From: Pachyseris speciosa
Lineage: Eukaryota; Cnidaria; Anthozoa; Scleractinia; Pachyseridae
Reading direction: 5' to 3'
Length of the DNA: 64,000 nt
NCBI GenBank assembly: GCA_016490735.1
Contig: JAEMWC010000010.1
Location: 888,501 to 952,500 of the forward strand
This document shows, piece after piece, positions 45,483 through 58,300 of this stretch (position 1 is its first letter; each line of letters starts with the position of its first letter). The translations under genes were made by a program, and so were the position numbers. The notes below the pieces were generated by a model. The model was not told the origin of the DNA. It worked only from the letters and a program-made list of their open reading frames with translations, and searched no databases.

Positions 45483-45619
45483 GTGGCGGGCGGGGCTCGT
45501 GGCTGGGTTGCAGTTACAGCAGGCTTACGGGGTGTTCTACCGACCTGGGTTTATGTCAGCGGTACCAGCCCCCAGGTCCCTGAGCACCCAACCTCGATCC
45601 ACTTGTGACGCAGACGTTA
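45483..45619 (+). repeat. split direct repeat B2
   Basis: Second copy of B1, ending ACGCAGACGTTA, the presumed 3' end of the element. Confidence 0.85.
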
Positions 45620-46439
45620 TCTGGCCATCAGACATGATACAACTTGCCAATTTAAGTGTCATTCAAAAATGGGTCGACTCCACTGGATTTTGTTTCCTGA
45701 AGGCTCTCATAATCCCTTATGGTATTAATACTCTGGCAGCCGCCGAAAATGTGGCAAATGAATTCAGTTTTATCCAGTTGAGAAAAGGTAAGAACTAGCT
45801 AGCTTATGCAGGAAGACCCTGAAGTGAATTCAAAAGACTGCAGGAACAATAACCCAATTGAGCGGCCTTTTAACCCTATCAGTACTTTTGTAGTTTTAGC
45901 TTCGAAATAATAATATTGCAGTTTTTATCAATTTGTAAGTTTGTCTTATGTATAATACTTTTTTACCCTAGATATATTTCTCTTTGCTGTTTATAACTTT
46001 TTTGATAGATTTTAATCTTTGTACAACCTTTCTGAAAACCATGCATGTCATGTGATGAAAGTTTCCCAATAAAAGATTATTGTTATTACGTTGTGAGCAT
46101 ATTCTTTTGTTCTTGATATTATGTGAAGGAATTCTAAAAAATCATGGCAGCCATTTTTATGGTTTTAAGTTCTTTGCAAAATTCTCTCAACTCTTACTTA
46201 TGTTTATGAAAGAGAAGTGTTTTTTGAGTTTTAAAAAGAGATCTTAAAAGGGGATTGCTGATCAGTGTAAGTCAAGATTCTATATTTTTTGGCATGTGGT
46301 GCTGAGAGCATTCATTGAAGTAAGTTTAATTATAAACTTTAATAACTGCATTGTACAATGTAGCACCTCACCAATGCGTTGTTGAATGGAACTTTTTTCC
46401 TCCAAAAAGTTGAAAATTTGATACATATTTCTTGAGAAA

Positions 46440-46712
46440 CTCATTAATAATTCATGAAGGAAATACAAAAGAAATTATTTTTAATGTGTCTATTTAAGAA
46501 ACGGTTAAATTTACATGTGATTTTCTAGGCTAAAATAATCCAGAATCTAAATTTTTGTGTAAGAATGGATAGATGTACATTAAAGTTTTTTAAGCCGTTC
46601 AATAAATTAGAAATTCACGTTTTATAAAGTCCTAAAACACTCGGCTGCACCTCATGTTTTAAACTTGATAAAACAGTCCTGCTCATTTATTAAACATTAC
46701 TTATTATAATAA
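46440..46712 (+). repeat. dispersed 270-bp repeat, copy 1
   Basis: TAATAATTCATGAAGGAAAT, GATTTTCTAGGCTAAAATAA and ACACTCGGCTGCACCTCATG recur in the same order at 60005-60265 with about 80 percent similarity by eye. AT-rich and non-coding. Confidence 0.8.
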
Positions 46713-46719
46713 AGAAGGT

Positions 46720-47925
46720 TTTAGGAGACGTGCACTGACAAGATTTCAAATTGTAATTTGGTCACTAAGCAGCTGAAAGCAAACTGGGATGAGCGATAGT
46801 TCTAAGTCTCAAACCCTGGCAAGTTGCATTGCCATTTGTCAATTTGTTCCATATCAACCAAAGTTTTTCATGGGCAATAGGAGGGTGACTTCTCCTTCAA
46901 AGGAATTTGTCACGAAAGTACAACACGCTGCGATCAAAGATTTTAAGTCATATATTTGTGAGATAAGAATAAAACAGGTTTCAAAAAAAGAAGGCAAAGA
47001 CAAGTAACAATAACAAATCAAGAGGGACAATTTTAACTGTCGAACAGCTTTTAATTACTAGCTAGTACTGAGCTTATGTAATTATAAAGTGCTGTTATGT
47101 AATAATGTTGATCAATAATCATTACATGTGGTGCAAATACGGCAGCGGGTGGTCATTGTTTACCAAGTAAGACAAGCAAGCACAACGAAAAGGATACCAA
47201 AATAAAACTCTATTAATAATAATATTGCTTTTTATGCTTTTTAAGCAAGCTTTTTAGCTTCCTGAAAATACTCAGTTTGATAGGGATCTGCATAAGAGAT
47301 GCCAGCATCAATGGAGCATTAAAGGTTCTCTTGACCCTGAGGATTTATTTCTCCTTTCTAAAGAAATTTATCTCACCTACATGTACATGAAAGAGAAGGC
47401 CTGTGACCTTCGGAAAGATAATAGGGACCTTAAGCAATGAGAACATCACTAAATAAATTAGGCTTAATGAGCAAAAACAATTTGGTTCTGTACAATCATG
47501 TGTTTTACCTTTTTAATTAATATATTTCTTTGCTGTCATTTGCAAAACATTACTTGAATGAACGTGAAATGACCAAATTTGATGTTTTCTTGAGAACGTG
47601 AGCAGATGACGACAAATTTGACTTAAGTCTCTTTTTCCGTACTTTGGCCCTGTTCATAGCAAATATTTATTTGGTTCCTGGACATATACCCAGCATTGTC
47701 CAAGTTAAACAAATTGGAATAAACGTGAAAGAGTTACATAAACGAGAAGTTGTAATTTGAAATGACGTTTTCATTGCCATTGCCGTCGTCATTGCTTAAG
47801 GTCCCTATTACATCTTTTTGGCAACTGCTTGGTATGAATATGTTTAAAGAACAAGAATAATAATTATAAGCTGAATACCGTAAAAGCTCTATAAGCTCCG
47901 GGCCCCTCTCTTTTAACCTCTCCCC
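46720..47925. other. intron 2 sequence, nothing recognised
   Basis: No exon, RNA gene or element end could be supported. Confidence 0.4.
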
Positions 47926-47929
47926 CCTT

Positions 47930-48080
47930 CTCTAATAAGCCCCCCGTTTGGAAGTCAGTTTTTGTAATAAGCCCCCCTTCTCTAATAAGCCGGCCCCCCT
48001 CCCCCCCTATTTTGGGACACAAGATTTTGTAATTATTCCCTCCTATTCCCTCTTATGAAATACACATTATGCGGCCCGGT
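47930..48080 (+). repeat. dispersed repeat (TAAGCCCCCCGTTTGGAAGT), copy 2
   Basis: Same order of words as copy 1 at 39385, with an inserted GCCGGCCCCCCTCCCC stretch. It ends about 210 bp from the donor of integrin exon 3. Confidence 0.8.
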
Positions 48081-48290
48081 ATATGAATACTTAACATCCG
48101 CAAAATTCGCGGTACGCACTTAAATCGGTGTGAAGTTGTAATGAGCTCAGGTCCAAGAATGACATACTGTATATATGCTGTCCCCATAAAGTAAAATTGG
48201 AATCATAGTAATTAAAAGTATTAATAATAATTAACAACATTTAACTCTTGAGGATTAAGTTGGTTTTTTTTTTAATCTTATTGCTCATAC

Positions 48291-48426
48291 CTTGTTTACA
48301 AGGAGTAAGTTCACCATTATAAGCTGCACCTGAAAGGGCTGGTCTAAGTTTAAAACACCTTCCCAGGAGCCACCTAAAATGAATTTCCTGAGGCAAACCA
48401 CGCCAAATATACCTGGGAGCACAAGC
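48291..48426 (-). CDS. integrin alpha exon 3: blade 2/3, cysteine-rich
   Basis: The frame starts ACAPRYIWRG, matching the CAHRY-type segment after blade 2, and continues through GRCFKL to GELTPCKQ. Acceptor CTCGCAG, donor GTATGA; 45 codons plus one base. Cysteine spacing fits the family disulfides, although the part between RYIWRG and GRCFKL is unlike vertebrate sequences I can recall. Confidence 0.85.
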
Positions 48427-49059
48427 CTGCGAGAAAAGTAGGAAAAAGATTGGATGTATTAATTAAAACTTAATAGCAAATCTGGGCTTTGTACAGGGGC
48501 CAGGGGATTACTTGCTGTTTTTTCCTCTTAATTAGACTTCAAAAACTAACATTTTATTTTTCTCTTGAAAATTACAAACAGGATTACGAATCACTGAGAG
48601 TTCAAGTAAAACATTGCTCAAAAGGGTGGATTCCACATCCCTTGCGAAGTGAGAAAAAGTGACAGTGATAGCCCTACATGTATGAAATAAATCCATTTGC
48701 CCATAATGTCCCATCAACCCACTCATTGAAGACACCTGGGATGTTTAATTTACCATTTACCCAGAAAACAAAGATGCAGGTTGAAAAATCACATGCACAT
48801 CACCCCATTTGGAAAGTTATAGTCAGAAAAGTTTCTGGGCCAGCAGTTCAAGTGATGCAACCACCCCACACCCCACACCCCACACCCCACCCCCCTCCCA
48901 CCGGCCTGTCCCTTCCTTAGGTTGAGTCTCCAGTAGGACGAGCTAATTAAATCATGTAACATTTCCCTTGAAATTTCAAGTGGGATGGTTTGTGCAGTGT
49001 TAGCATGCCTGGTTGCTGCTCTTCACTTTGAAGGACTATGACATTGAGGTCCGGAGGCA

Positions 49060-50400
49060 CAGCGTAAAAGCGTAAAAGAGCATTCTGGCTTAGAAATAAA
49101 CACCACTAAAACCGAAGCTATGTAGTTAGGCAAATGGAAAGACAGAACAGATGAACCTTTTGGTTTTAAGTGGCCAAAACAACCTATCAACGCCCTTGGT
49201 ATCTTCTTTCCTTGCAACCAAGAAAGTGCTAACAGACTGAACTTCGGTGAAAAAATACTTAACCTCGAGAAAATGCTTAACACTTGGCAATGGAGAAATT
49301 TAACTCTTTATGGAAAGATTAACATAGTTAAAACACTTGGGTTATCTAAATTAATTTACTCAGCCTCTGTTCTCCCTGTTCCAGATCACTACATCCAAGA
49401 AATAAATAACTAATTAAAGTTAATTTTCAACTTTATTTGGCTGCAGCTGGGAAGCCCCCTAAAATCAAAAGAAACACCATAATTGGAGAAAGGAAAGATG
49501 GCGGATTAAAAATGTGTGATTTTAAAATCATGGAAAAAGCACTCAAAATAACTTGCCTCAGGTCAATAGAATTCAAGACGAGTCACAAGCCTCCTGGAAA
49601 ATAATTCCTAACCAGCTCTTGCACAAATATGGTAGTCTTGCCTTCCTAACAAAATGCAACTTTGCAGCAAGTTTACTAGACCTTAGCTTGATGATAAGCT
49701 TCCCACATTTTATATACATAAAAAAATGTTAGATTACTTGTGCGAGTTCAAAATTTCAACGGGCATCGATTCCAAAACAAATCCTAAAAACAAAATAGGG
49801 TGGAATAACAGGAACATTCTTGTAGGAAAAAATACTGTTTTTTACAAAAGTTGGTATGACGCTGGCATTACCAGGATTATAAGCGACATATTAAATCAAA
49901 ATCAGGATTTTTTGAACTGGCACGAACTTGCGTTGAAATTCAATTTGAATGTTCCTTTCACCACATACTATGGCCTGGTTAATGCAATCCCAAAAAACTG
50001 GAAAGCTAATCTTAAAAACCCTATTCCGAACGTCACAAACAATACCACTGTCAACACCTTAAGAACCAGTTCTATTTACTCCTCTCTTTTAAACACCATC
50101 TTCGTTCCTCCCACTGCCGAAACCAAAATTCTATGTCACGGATTTATAGGAAAAACCATCCAGAAGGTTTACCTCATGCCTTTTGCAGTCACAAACGAAG
50201 TGAAAATAATAATGTTTCAATATAAAGTGATTCATAATGTGCTTCCAACTCACACTATTCTTTATCGAGACAGCATTTCAGAAAGCCCCATATGCAACCT
50301 ATGCAGCGCTGAGGAACAAATACTACATCACCTGCTAATAAACTGTACACTAACAGTGGAATTCTGGATTCTGTTTCAAGAATGGTGGTACCACTCGTGC
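49060..50400 (+). pseudogene. L1/Tx1-like LINE, C-terminal part of ORF2 (copy A)
   Basis: Starts in the reverse transcriptase at SGLEINTTKTEAM, continues INALGIFFPCNQESANRLNF, LNTWQWRNLTLYGKINIVKT and LPVPDHYIQEINN, with stops and shifts. The frame from 49726 (MLDYLCEFKISTGIDSK) carries the C-terminal CCHC-type knuckle CNLCSAEEQILHHLLINC near 50290-50345. It is 5' truncated and ends at or before the GGCC hairpin. Confidence 0.88.
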
Positions 50401-50419
50401 AAAAAAGAGGCCTGCATGC

Positions 50420-50467
50420 TTGGGCCAGCCCAGTCCGGCCCAATCTGGCCGGACTGGGCCGGCCCAA
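50420..50467. repeat. GGCC-rich hairpin, 21-bp arms
   Basis: TTGGGCCAGCCCAGTCCGGCC (50420-50440) and its near-perfect inverse (50447-50467) surround the loop CAATCT; one mismatch. Related GGCC-rich segments are at 55785-55885 and 58620-58905. Confidence 0.85.
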
Positions 50468-50637
50468 AATTAACATTTTTCAAAAAGAAACAAATTCACT
50501 GGAATCCAAGCGTTTAAAGGAGGGAGAAGACGACTTACACTGCCATGAAGCATTCGCCGTCGAGTGTAGTGCAGCCGCAAGCGAAGGAAAAAATGACGTA
50601 GTTCTTTCAGTTTTAGATATGGCCGAAGACTTCTCGT

Positions 50638-51343
50638 ATGGACCTGATTCTCAGTAAACTTATCAAATTGGACCAAATTGCAACTGAAATCCAATCACTT
50701 CGAGAGTCCGTCGAGCGAATCAACCTAACCGTCAAATCCCTTCAGCAAGATTGTGTTCGCGTCGAGCAAGACCTGAGGAAAGTATCTACTACCACAAATA
50801 ATCTAGAGCAGAGTGTACAAAGCTTAAACAAAGATGTCCAAGAAGATAAGGCAAAAATGGAAGAGATAATAACAAAGAACGAGGAGGAGCTGAAGATACT
50901 CCGTTTACAACTTCTGGATTACGAAGTGTAACAGCGCCGAGAAAACTTTGTACGCTTCTATGGCATCCGTGAGGATAGAGAGGAGGATGTATACCAAAGA
51001 AGTCTTGTATAACTTTTTGGAGAATGATCTGGGAATCTCCAATGCTCGTAAAATCAAAATCCAACGTGTCCATAGGACCAGCAGAAGACCAAACAACGGT
51101 AAACCCAGAGGTATCATCGCACGTTTTCTCCGCTACTCAGATCGGGAGGATATTTTCGCTCGCCGTTCCGCTCTTAGCAGAGAGAGTGACTTTGGCATTG
51201 GCCCAGATCTCCCGAAACAAGTTGTTGACATGAGGAAAAAACTCATCCCTAAAATGATCGAGGCGAGGAAGAGAGGAAAGAGGGCAGCTTTCAGTAGGTC
51301 ACAACCTTATATTTTATTTGTTGACGGTGAGAAATTTTCTTGA
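50638..51343 (+). pseudogene. LINE copy B ORF1 (L1 ORF1p-like)
   Basis: MDLILSKLIKLDQIATEIQS starts a coiled coil (about 95 residues, heptads through LRKVSTTTNNLEQSVQSLNK), then RENFVRFYGIRE and, after a shift near 50990, EVLYNFLENDLGI and VHRTSRRPN...RFLRYSDREDI. This is the coiled coil plus RRM-like (Transposase_22) arrangement of L1 ORF1 RNA-binding proteins. One stop at 50929 and one frameshift. Confidence 0.8.
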
Positions 51344-51744
51344 AGCTGTACATATCACGCACAAGCATAATTAAAAAAACCCCTGTGGCATCCAGGTAAA
51401 GGGACAATGCTCATTTTAAGAAGAAAAGGTTCCTTTGATTTCCTGAATTTTGTGTTGTTGGATAAAAACAATTTATTAGTTGTTGTTATGAATTTAAAAG
51501 AAACATTGGGGGCTCTTCAGGTGGACTATGCAAATAAGGAGTACTCTTGAGACGACCCAATACGACGTAGCGCTAATCAGTCTTTTATCACTGGCTACGT
51601 TTAAATCTTTTGTCTCTATGTTTGACGTGATGAGTGTTTTAATGTTTACTTAGTAATTTTGCTTATTGTTTCGGGAAGTGCAAATACCCATGGGAGTACC
51701 AGCTGCTGGTCTATTGGTTTCTGTTTTCACCTTTACAAATACCA

Positions 51745-54700
51745 ATGGATAGTAATAGCCTAAAGTTTAAAATAATCTCGCTGAACGTTCAAGGTATACG
51801 AAATTTCGAAAAGCAGAAATCAATTTTCAGTTGGTTAATGAAGCAAAATTCCGACATCTCTTTTTTGCAAGAAACATACAGCACTGAGGATATTGAAAAT
51901 CAATGGAAAAAACAATGGCCTGGAGACATATACTTCGCTCATGGCTCTACCCATAGTCGTGGGGTTGCTATCCTTATACACAAATCCTTTGACTTAAAAT
52001 TGCAATCAATTCAAACCGATAAGGAGGGGAGATTTTTATTTATAGAAGCAACAATTCAAGATGATATATCTACGCCCCCAATAGTGTCACTAGCCAGTCT
52101 TTGTTCTTTCAATCATTGACCGAACTTCTTTGTGACGAGCAATACCAAGGGACTAATCACAAAATTATATTAGGCGGAGACTTGAATATCACTTTTGACC
52201 CTGATCTAGACTGTTCGGGTGGAAAACCAGTGCTAAAAGAATCGGTGAAGTTTGTAGACAACATTTTGTTAAATAATGATTTACTAGACATTTGGAGAAT
52301 CCGTAATCCCAATACTAAAAAGTTTACTTGGAGGCAAAAAAGCCCAATAATTCAAAGGCAATTAGACTACTGGCTTATAAGCGATTTGCTACAAGACGAT
52401 GTAGCTAATGTAGACATTGTGACAGCAATCAAAACGGATCATTCCGCAATAACCCTTGAAATTAACAGCTTAAAAGATCAACAGCGTGGTCCCTCTTTCT
52501 GGAAGTTCAATAACAGCCTATTAGAAGACCCTCTGTATGCTCAGTACTTATGTGATGGTTTCCCAAAGTGGCTTGACGAAATTAATTATTGTGATGATTT
52601 AGGAGTTAAATGGGATTGGATGAAATATAAAATTTGTGAGGAAAGTATATCTTACAGTAAATCAAAAGCTAAGGAAAGGAGAAAGAAAATGCAAGATATT
52701 GAAAGAAAACTTAAGTTTTGTGAGGAGAAAATAGCGGAAATGCCCACGCAGGAAAACTTAGCAAATCTTGAATCGGCTAAAGTGGAATATGAAAACGAGT
52801 ACAATTATATTGTGAGGGGATCAATGATTCGTTCCTGTACGACATGGCTTGAGCAAGGGGAAAAAAATAGTATTAAACTAAATACTTTTTTAATTTAGAA
52901 ACTAGAAATAAGAAGAAAAGTTGCATAAGAAAACTGGTTCGGGACAACGATGAGGAGACCACTGATTCAAAAACCATTGATAATGAATGAAATATACAAC
53001 TTCTACTCAGACCTTTATGATGAAAAGCCCAGAATACGAACTAATACAAATTGTCCCTTCCTTCAGAGCTCTTCGTCAATTCCCAAGCTATCTGATTCCA
53101 TGCATGATTTGTGCGAAGGCCAGTTAACATACTCAGAATGTTTTAAGGTTTTGTCCACATTTAGTAACAATAAAACGCCTGGGAATGATGCATGGGCTTA
53201 CAATTGAATTTTACAAATTTTTCTGGCCAGAACTCGGGACGCTCTTAGTGGATTCACTTAATTATACTTATTTTTATGGCGAACTATAAAATTCGCAAAA
53301 GCAAGCCGTAATAACCTTAATAGAGAAGAAAGACAAAGATAGGAGATGGATCAAAAATTGGAGACCAATCTCTCTAGTTAATGTGGATGTCAAAATTGGC
53401 TCAAAAGCTATCGCTCAAAGGTTAGAAAAGGTTTTACCTTACATTATTCACCATGATCAAAATGCCTTTGTCAAAGGGAGGACCATCTTTGATACAGTGA
53501 GAACAATTAGTGACCTCATGGAATTCACAAGTGCGCGAGACTATCCGGGCATAATGACCGCTATAGACTTTGAAAAGGCCTTTGATTCTCTAAATTGGAA
53601 CTTTGTTTCAAGATCGTTAGAATCCTTTGGTTTCCAAGCATCATTCTTAGCATGGATTAGAACATTTTATAAGAACATAACCAGCTGCGTTGCTAATAAC
53701 GGCTTTTTCACTCCTTCATTCAAACTCAAACGAGGTGTTCGACAAGGCGATCCACTATCTCCTTCACTTTTCATCATAGTACTGAATGAATTACTGGCAA
53801 TATATATGAAACAATGGCCAAATTAAAGGTATCATGGTGGACGGGAATGAAATTAAATTAGTTGCTTTTGCTGATGACATGACATCTTTTGTCTATGACA
53901 AATCATCCCATAGCGCCCTTTTTGACCCCCTACAGTTGTTCAGTGCATACTCCGGATTAAAGATTAACCAAGACAAAACAGAAATCCTCCTACTCGGGAA
54001 TATGAACATCAGCAGTTCAGAATTGGGGGTGAATGAAATAAGCAAAGTTATAAAAATTTTAGGGATCAATTTTACAAAAAACTACTCACTCTTCTACAAG
54101 GTTAATTTTGAATCAATTGAGAAATCCTTGAAAGGATTGTTAAACTGCTGGGATTGGAGAGGACTCACATTACTTGGGAAAATACAAGTCATTACATCGT
54201 TTGCTATTCCCAAGATTTTATATAAAGTTACCCTTATCTCAAGAAATAAAGAGTTCATAAAGAAAATTAACACCTTATTATATTCTTTCATATGGAAAGG
54301 AAAGGACAAAGTAAAGCGCACAGCATTGATTAACTCTATTGATAAAGGAGGTTTAAAAATGCCCGATATTGAGTCAATGATCTCGGCTCAAAGAATAATT
54401 TGCATCAAGAGGTACCTATCTCATGAGCCAGCTACATGGAATTTCTTCTTAGATTTCTACCTTAAAAAAGTCGGGGGAAAATTCCTGTTTTATTGTAATT
54501 CCAGGTATCCTCGGCTTCCTATAGCACTCCCAGAGTTTTACAAAGAGTGTTTAGTGGCATGGACCTCTCTCAGCCAGGATAACCCTCTCTTAATCTCTGA
54601 AATAGCAAACCAAGTCATTTGGAATAACCGTTTTATTTGTGTTGAATCTAAATCAATTTACAATCAAAGACTGATTGACTTCGGAATTGTTAAAGTTGGC

Positions 54701-55474
54701 GACTTATGCGACTCAAGGGGAGAATTAAAGTCCAACAAGGAGCCATTACATTCAATGCTTTCGCCAATAGAACATTTCTTACTCTTTAGTATTTTTAGTG
54801 CAATTCCACAAGAGTGGCAGAAAACTTTAAAAGCGAATAAACTCTCTGTCCCTTTAAATACGAGAAATATAATTCCAGGTGACTTTTATTTGCATATTAA
54901 AGGAAAAATTACTAACTTGGAGAAGCTCCACTCAATAGAAATCTACGACAGTCTTATTTCCAAAATATCCAACACGCCAACAGCACAAAAGAAGTACAAC
55001 GAAATTTTCAACACAAATACCTTTCAGTTAGATTGGGAAAAATATATTTACTGCCTTACGAAACTACCTTGGACACAAAGCTAAAGGGAATTCCAATACA
55101 AAATATTAAACAGAATATTGTATACAAACGACATGTTGTTTAAGTTTAAAAAAGTCGAATCTCCTCTGTGTGATTTCTGCAGAAATGAGATGGAGACTTT
55201 AGAACACCTCTTCTTCTATTGTGTTAAAGTACGTTGTTTTTGGGGCGAATTGAAAGAATTGCTTAACGCAATAAAAATAACTGTTAATTCTTTCGAAATT
55301 AAAGACATTTTATTCGGAATTTTAGTCTCATCACACGGAGGTGTCCTACTTAACTATATTATCCTTGAAAGTAAATTTTTCATATATCGTAGTAAACTAA
55401 CCAAGAAAGCATTATGTTTAACTAAAAGAACTTTCGAATCCGAACGCTTCATTGCGAGAAAAAATAATACTTAA
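51745..55474 (+). pseudogene. LINE copy B ORF2 (endonuclease and reverse transcriptase), broken
   Basis: The endonuclease opens with KIISLNVQGIRNF, FLQETYSTEDIE and SRGVAILIHKS; after a shift near 52100 come ILGGDLNITFDPDLDCSGG and KTDHSAITLEI (catalytic GDLN and SDH-like boxes). Reverse transcriptase motifs are NWRPISLVN-like at 53360, AIDFEKAFDSLNW, RQGDPLSPSLFIIVLNELL and FADDMTSF (about 53870). The C-terminus has CDFCRNEMETLEHLFFYC. At least five frame changes or stops divide it. Confidence 0.9.
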
Positions 55475-55784
55475 GTTAAACTTTCATTATAAAAAATGTA
55501 ATCCACTGCTTCCAATGATAGAGCAGTAGCCGGTACCGAAACAATTTTAACGTCTCCCGAACTCTTGTAGTTAGTGTAATGATTCATGTAACTTAGTGTA
55601 GAGTGTGTATTTGTATTTAGAACTGTATGTAATTTGGTGCTTTTTATTCTCTTTTTTTGTTTTGTCTTCTCATTTTAGCAATGTAAGTAGCGTTAGAACT
55701 ATGTTAGTCTTGTGAAACTCTGTTTTTTTGTGTTTGTTTTTTTGTAATAAAGTAAAAAAAAAATGCTAATGCCGAAAAATGCTA

Positions 55785-55885
55785 ATGAGTGGCTGGCCTG
55801 GGCCGGCCCAGGCCGGCCCTCATCACTGAAAAACTAGCTTCATATCTGGCCAGCCCAGGCTGGCCACTGGCCATTTTACGACCTT
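55785..55885. repeat. GGCC-rich segment, second
   Basis: GGCCTGGGCCGGCCCAGGCC and CTGGCCAGCCCAGGCTGGCC lie right after the LINE tail. Self-complementary like the hairpin at 50420. Confidence 0.75.
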
Positions 55886-56110
55886 CAGCTATTTTGGGGG
55901 CTACTCTTCCTGGAGCAAGCTCAGTGAACTAGGGACAGTTACTGGCCAAAACCCTTGGGGTTAGAAATGAAACACACATTTAGCCTCAGTCACAACAATT
56001 GTACTTTTATTGCTAAAGTGCTTCTAACAACTCACTACATTTGAAACAATCAAGGTTTTGATTTAGTCGAAAGAAGTCAAAGAATGGTTCAAAGTGTGTG
56101 AAGTCTAAAC

Positions 56111-56493
56111 CCCCGGCTACACGTTGTAACATTGTTAGAAGAACACGTCAGAACATTGTTGTAAGAACGCTTCTAACAATGTTGGATACGCATATAACAT
56201 TGTTGGAAATACTTCGCTTCGGGGTTCTGGCTTCAACAATTTCCACCTCCGCCGTTAGGCTCTCGGATTGGAACTGGGCCTTTAACTCTAATTGGTCTTT
56301 GCAATACAAAATTGTTGAAAGGGCGGCTACACGCTTCAACGTTTGTTGTATGTTGGAGAAAATGTTTGATCGAAATCAAAACATTCTTCCAACAAAAAAT
56401 GTTGAACAAACGTCATCAAACATGCATGCTACACGTTCTAACATTGTTCATCCAACAAATGTTTTATAACAATGTTTGAATGTGTAGCCAGGG
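56111..56493. mobile_element. MITE with CCCGGCTACACG ends and AACATTGTT repeats
   Basis: CCCCGGCTACACG at the left and TGTGTAGCCAGGGC at the right are inverse ends. The interior is full of AACATTGTT/AACAATGTT palindromic words and internal GCTACACG copies at about 56325 and 56430. Confidence 0.72.
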
Positions 56494-57089
56494 CTTAAGG
56501 GAACACTCTTTGCATGTTGGAAAAGGTGACTGCCATTTTTCAAATAAATTCCACGCAAAGTTTATTATTAATGTCAGTGATGCTCAAATGATCAGTCGAT
56601 ATAATTTAACTTCATTGACAGAAACTTGTTGCAATCGAAAGATCTGGTTTAAAGAAATCAAACGATGCCTTCAAGTTTGAAAGTGAGGAACAACCGATTC
56701 AGGAATTCTGACTTCTAGTCCTTCAAATCACACGCAAATGAACATATGCTTTGAACTTTAGCCGTTCAGAACTGAAGAACAATGAGGCAAAGATACAAAA
56801 CAGAAGATAAAGAATCGGAAATGAAAAATTCGAACTTCTGACAAGCGATGTTGAGTCAAGTTATCTGTGATCCAAACAATGCATTTCAACGTCTAACCTT
56901 TCTCTCTAGACAGCATGGGACATTTTGTGGCTTATGAGCTACATGTATATGTCTGTCCATTTTCTTCACTTCAACTGATGTGTTTTAGTCGTAAAATCCT
57001 GGGGAATCGAACCTTTTACCAGTATAATGCAGTCGAGTCCATAAAACTCCTCTGTATCTGTCCAAACCCACGCGGCAGAAGGTAAAATC

Positions 57090-57210
57090 ACACTTTCGCA
57101 TTGTTTACACACGCCATGTGACGTTCAAGTCGAGTTGCGCATGCGCTAATGGCCTCACGGCCTTCCTGGGAACTAGCCTTTTCAAATTCAACATGGCGGA
57201 CTGAAGGCGA
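57090..57210. promoter_or_regulatory. possible CpG-type promoter patch (NRF1-like, YY1-like sites)
   Basis: TGCGCATGCGCTA (57136-57148) is a strong NRF1-type palindrome and CAACATGGCGGAC (57190-57202) a YY1-type initiator word, 50 bp apart on the plus strand, followed by an open frame at 57288-57557 without family character. This is motif spotting only; it could be an unlinked promoter or repeat sequence. Confidence 0.35.
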
Positions 57211-57559
57211 TCTTTTGGGAAAACAAGAGGTTCCCTGAAGAAACACATGGCTTATATAAGTACTCAGAGACGAGAGGAAACATTTTTGTGTGGTTTTATC
57301 AACTTAAAGTGGTCCAAGTGAAAGAAAAACTACTGCAACAGTCAAATCCGAAAATGAGCAAAAATCACTTCACTTGTTGCTTCTTAACTTCACTCTGTCA
57401 CTTCATCAAACTTGCGTCTTTGGAAGCAAAACGTTGTATAGAGGAACTTTTCAAGGAGTTACCATTTACAACAGGATCAGCCAACAAAATGTGTATTACT
57501 AAGTTTCTTGTTTGCCAGTGGAAGCAGCGGATGAAATGTTTGCTGGAATCACTATGAAC

Positions 57560-58300
57560 ATTTAGTGAGTGTTTTATGTGAGTTGAACAAAAAGGTTACA
57601 GTCCAAATAAATGCTCAAATATCTACAAAACCAGTTTATTTCTTTTCCCTAAATCATTATTTTTAAACGACCGTCCTCAACATTCTTTTATGACTTGGAA
57701 TCTTTCAAACAGTGCAGTAAGTTATATTTATTTTTTGTATCCCTAGTGGCTTGCCTAATTCTAAGTAAACTTATCTATTTTTCTACCATCCTTGCCTGAA
57801 AGGGAAACAAACAAAGGCACCCTGTCAACGTTTTATGAAGACATGGTTAAGTAGATCAAACAAATTTCAGTCTGAACAAATCAAGCATTATGTAGTTAAC
57901 ACTTTGGAATGGAAACTTGAGGTTAAATTCAGCTGTCAAATGCTTCTCGGGCAGATGTTTACACACAAGGCATAATTATGTGCATGCTTTTACTGTTGGA
58001 AACTCTTTGCTCTCAGAATATTAGCATTTACCTAATAGACACAAACGAGGAAAACACACCATGTGGAAAATAGTTGTTTACAATATTTAACATGGGAAGG
58101 CCAGTTCGTCAACTGTTGCTGGAGCAGCAGTAAACGGTACGCAACGAACACCAAAATGAAAATTTCCTTGGGGTGTGCGTGTTCCATTTACACAAACATT
58201 CCCAACGGTCAGGTTTACAAAGCAATCCAAGCTGAAAGGCCTGGAAACGGTGGAAATGAGCAAATAAAACTCACATTTCCGTTTAGGAATTTTTGACTAC
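57560..58300. other. intron 2 sequence, nothing recognised
   Basis: AT-rich sequence with short open frames of no family character. Confidence 0.35.

Larger units (their letters stand above)
43299..45619 (+). mobile_element. tyrosine-recombinase retroelement remnant with split direct repeats (Ngaro/DIRS-like)
   Basis: Four repeat blocks are ordered A1 (43299-43497), coding region, B1 (44939-45069), A2 (45070-45271), B2 (45483-45619). A1/A2 share AACGACTAGGAGCAAGTTTTT, and B1/B2 share ACCAGCCCCCAGGTCCCTGA; B1 abuts A2. That is the split-direct-repeat layout of Ngaro-type elements. Between them is a decayed tyrosine recombinase. No reverse transcriptase is seen, so the copy is internally deleted. 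A2 and B2 are separated by a TTC/ATT microsatellite. Confidence 0.75.
50520..55770 (+). mobile_element. L1/Tx1-like LINE, near full length (copy B)
   Basis: ORF1 region at 50638-51343, a spacer, ORF2 region at 51745-55474 and a 3' tail ending GTAATAAAGTAAAAAAAAAA near 55765. Domain order is coiled-coil ORF1, AP-type endonuclease, reverse transcriptase, C-terminal CCHC. The coding parts are broken by several shifts, so this copy is not active. It lies between two GGCC-rich segments and just downstream of LINE copy A, on the strand opposite to the integrin gene. Confidence 0.9.

Noticed and set aside
49726..50517. host gene of 263 codons
   Set aside because: It is the C-terminal part of a LINE ORF2 with its CCHC knuckle, and its last 30 codons run through the GGCC hairpin.
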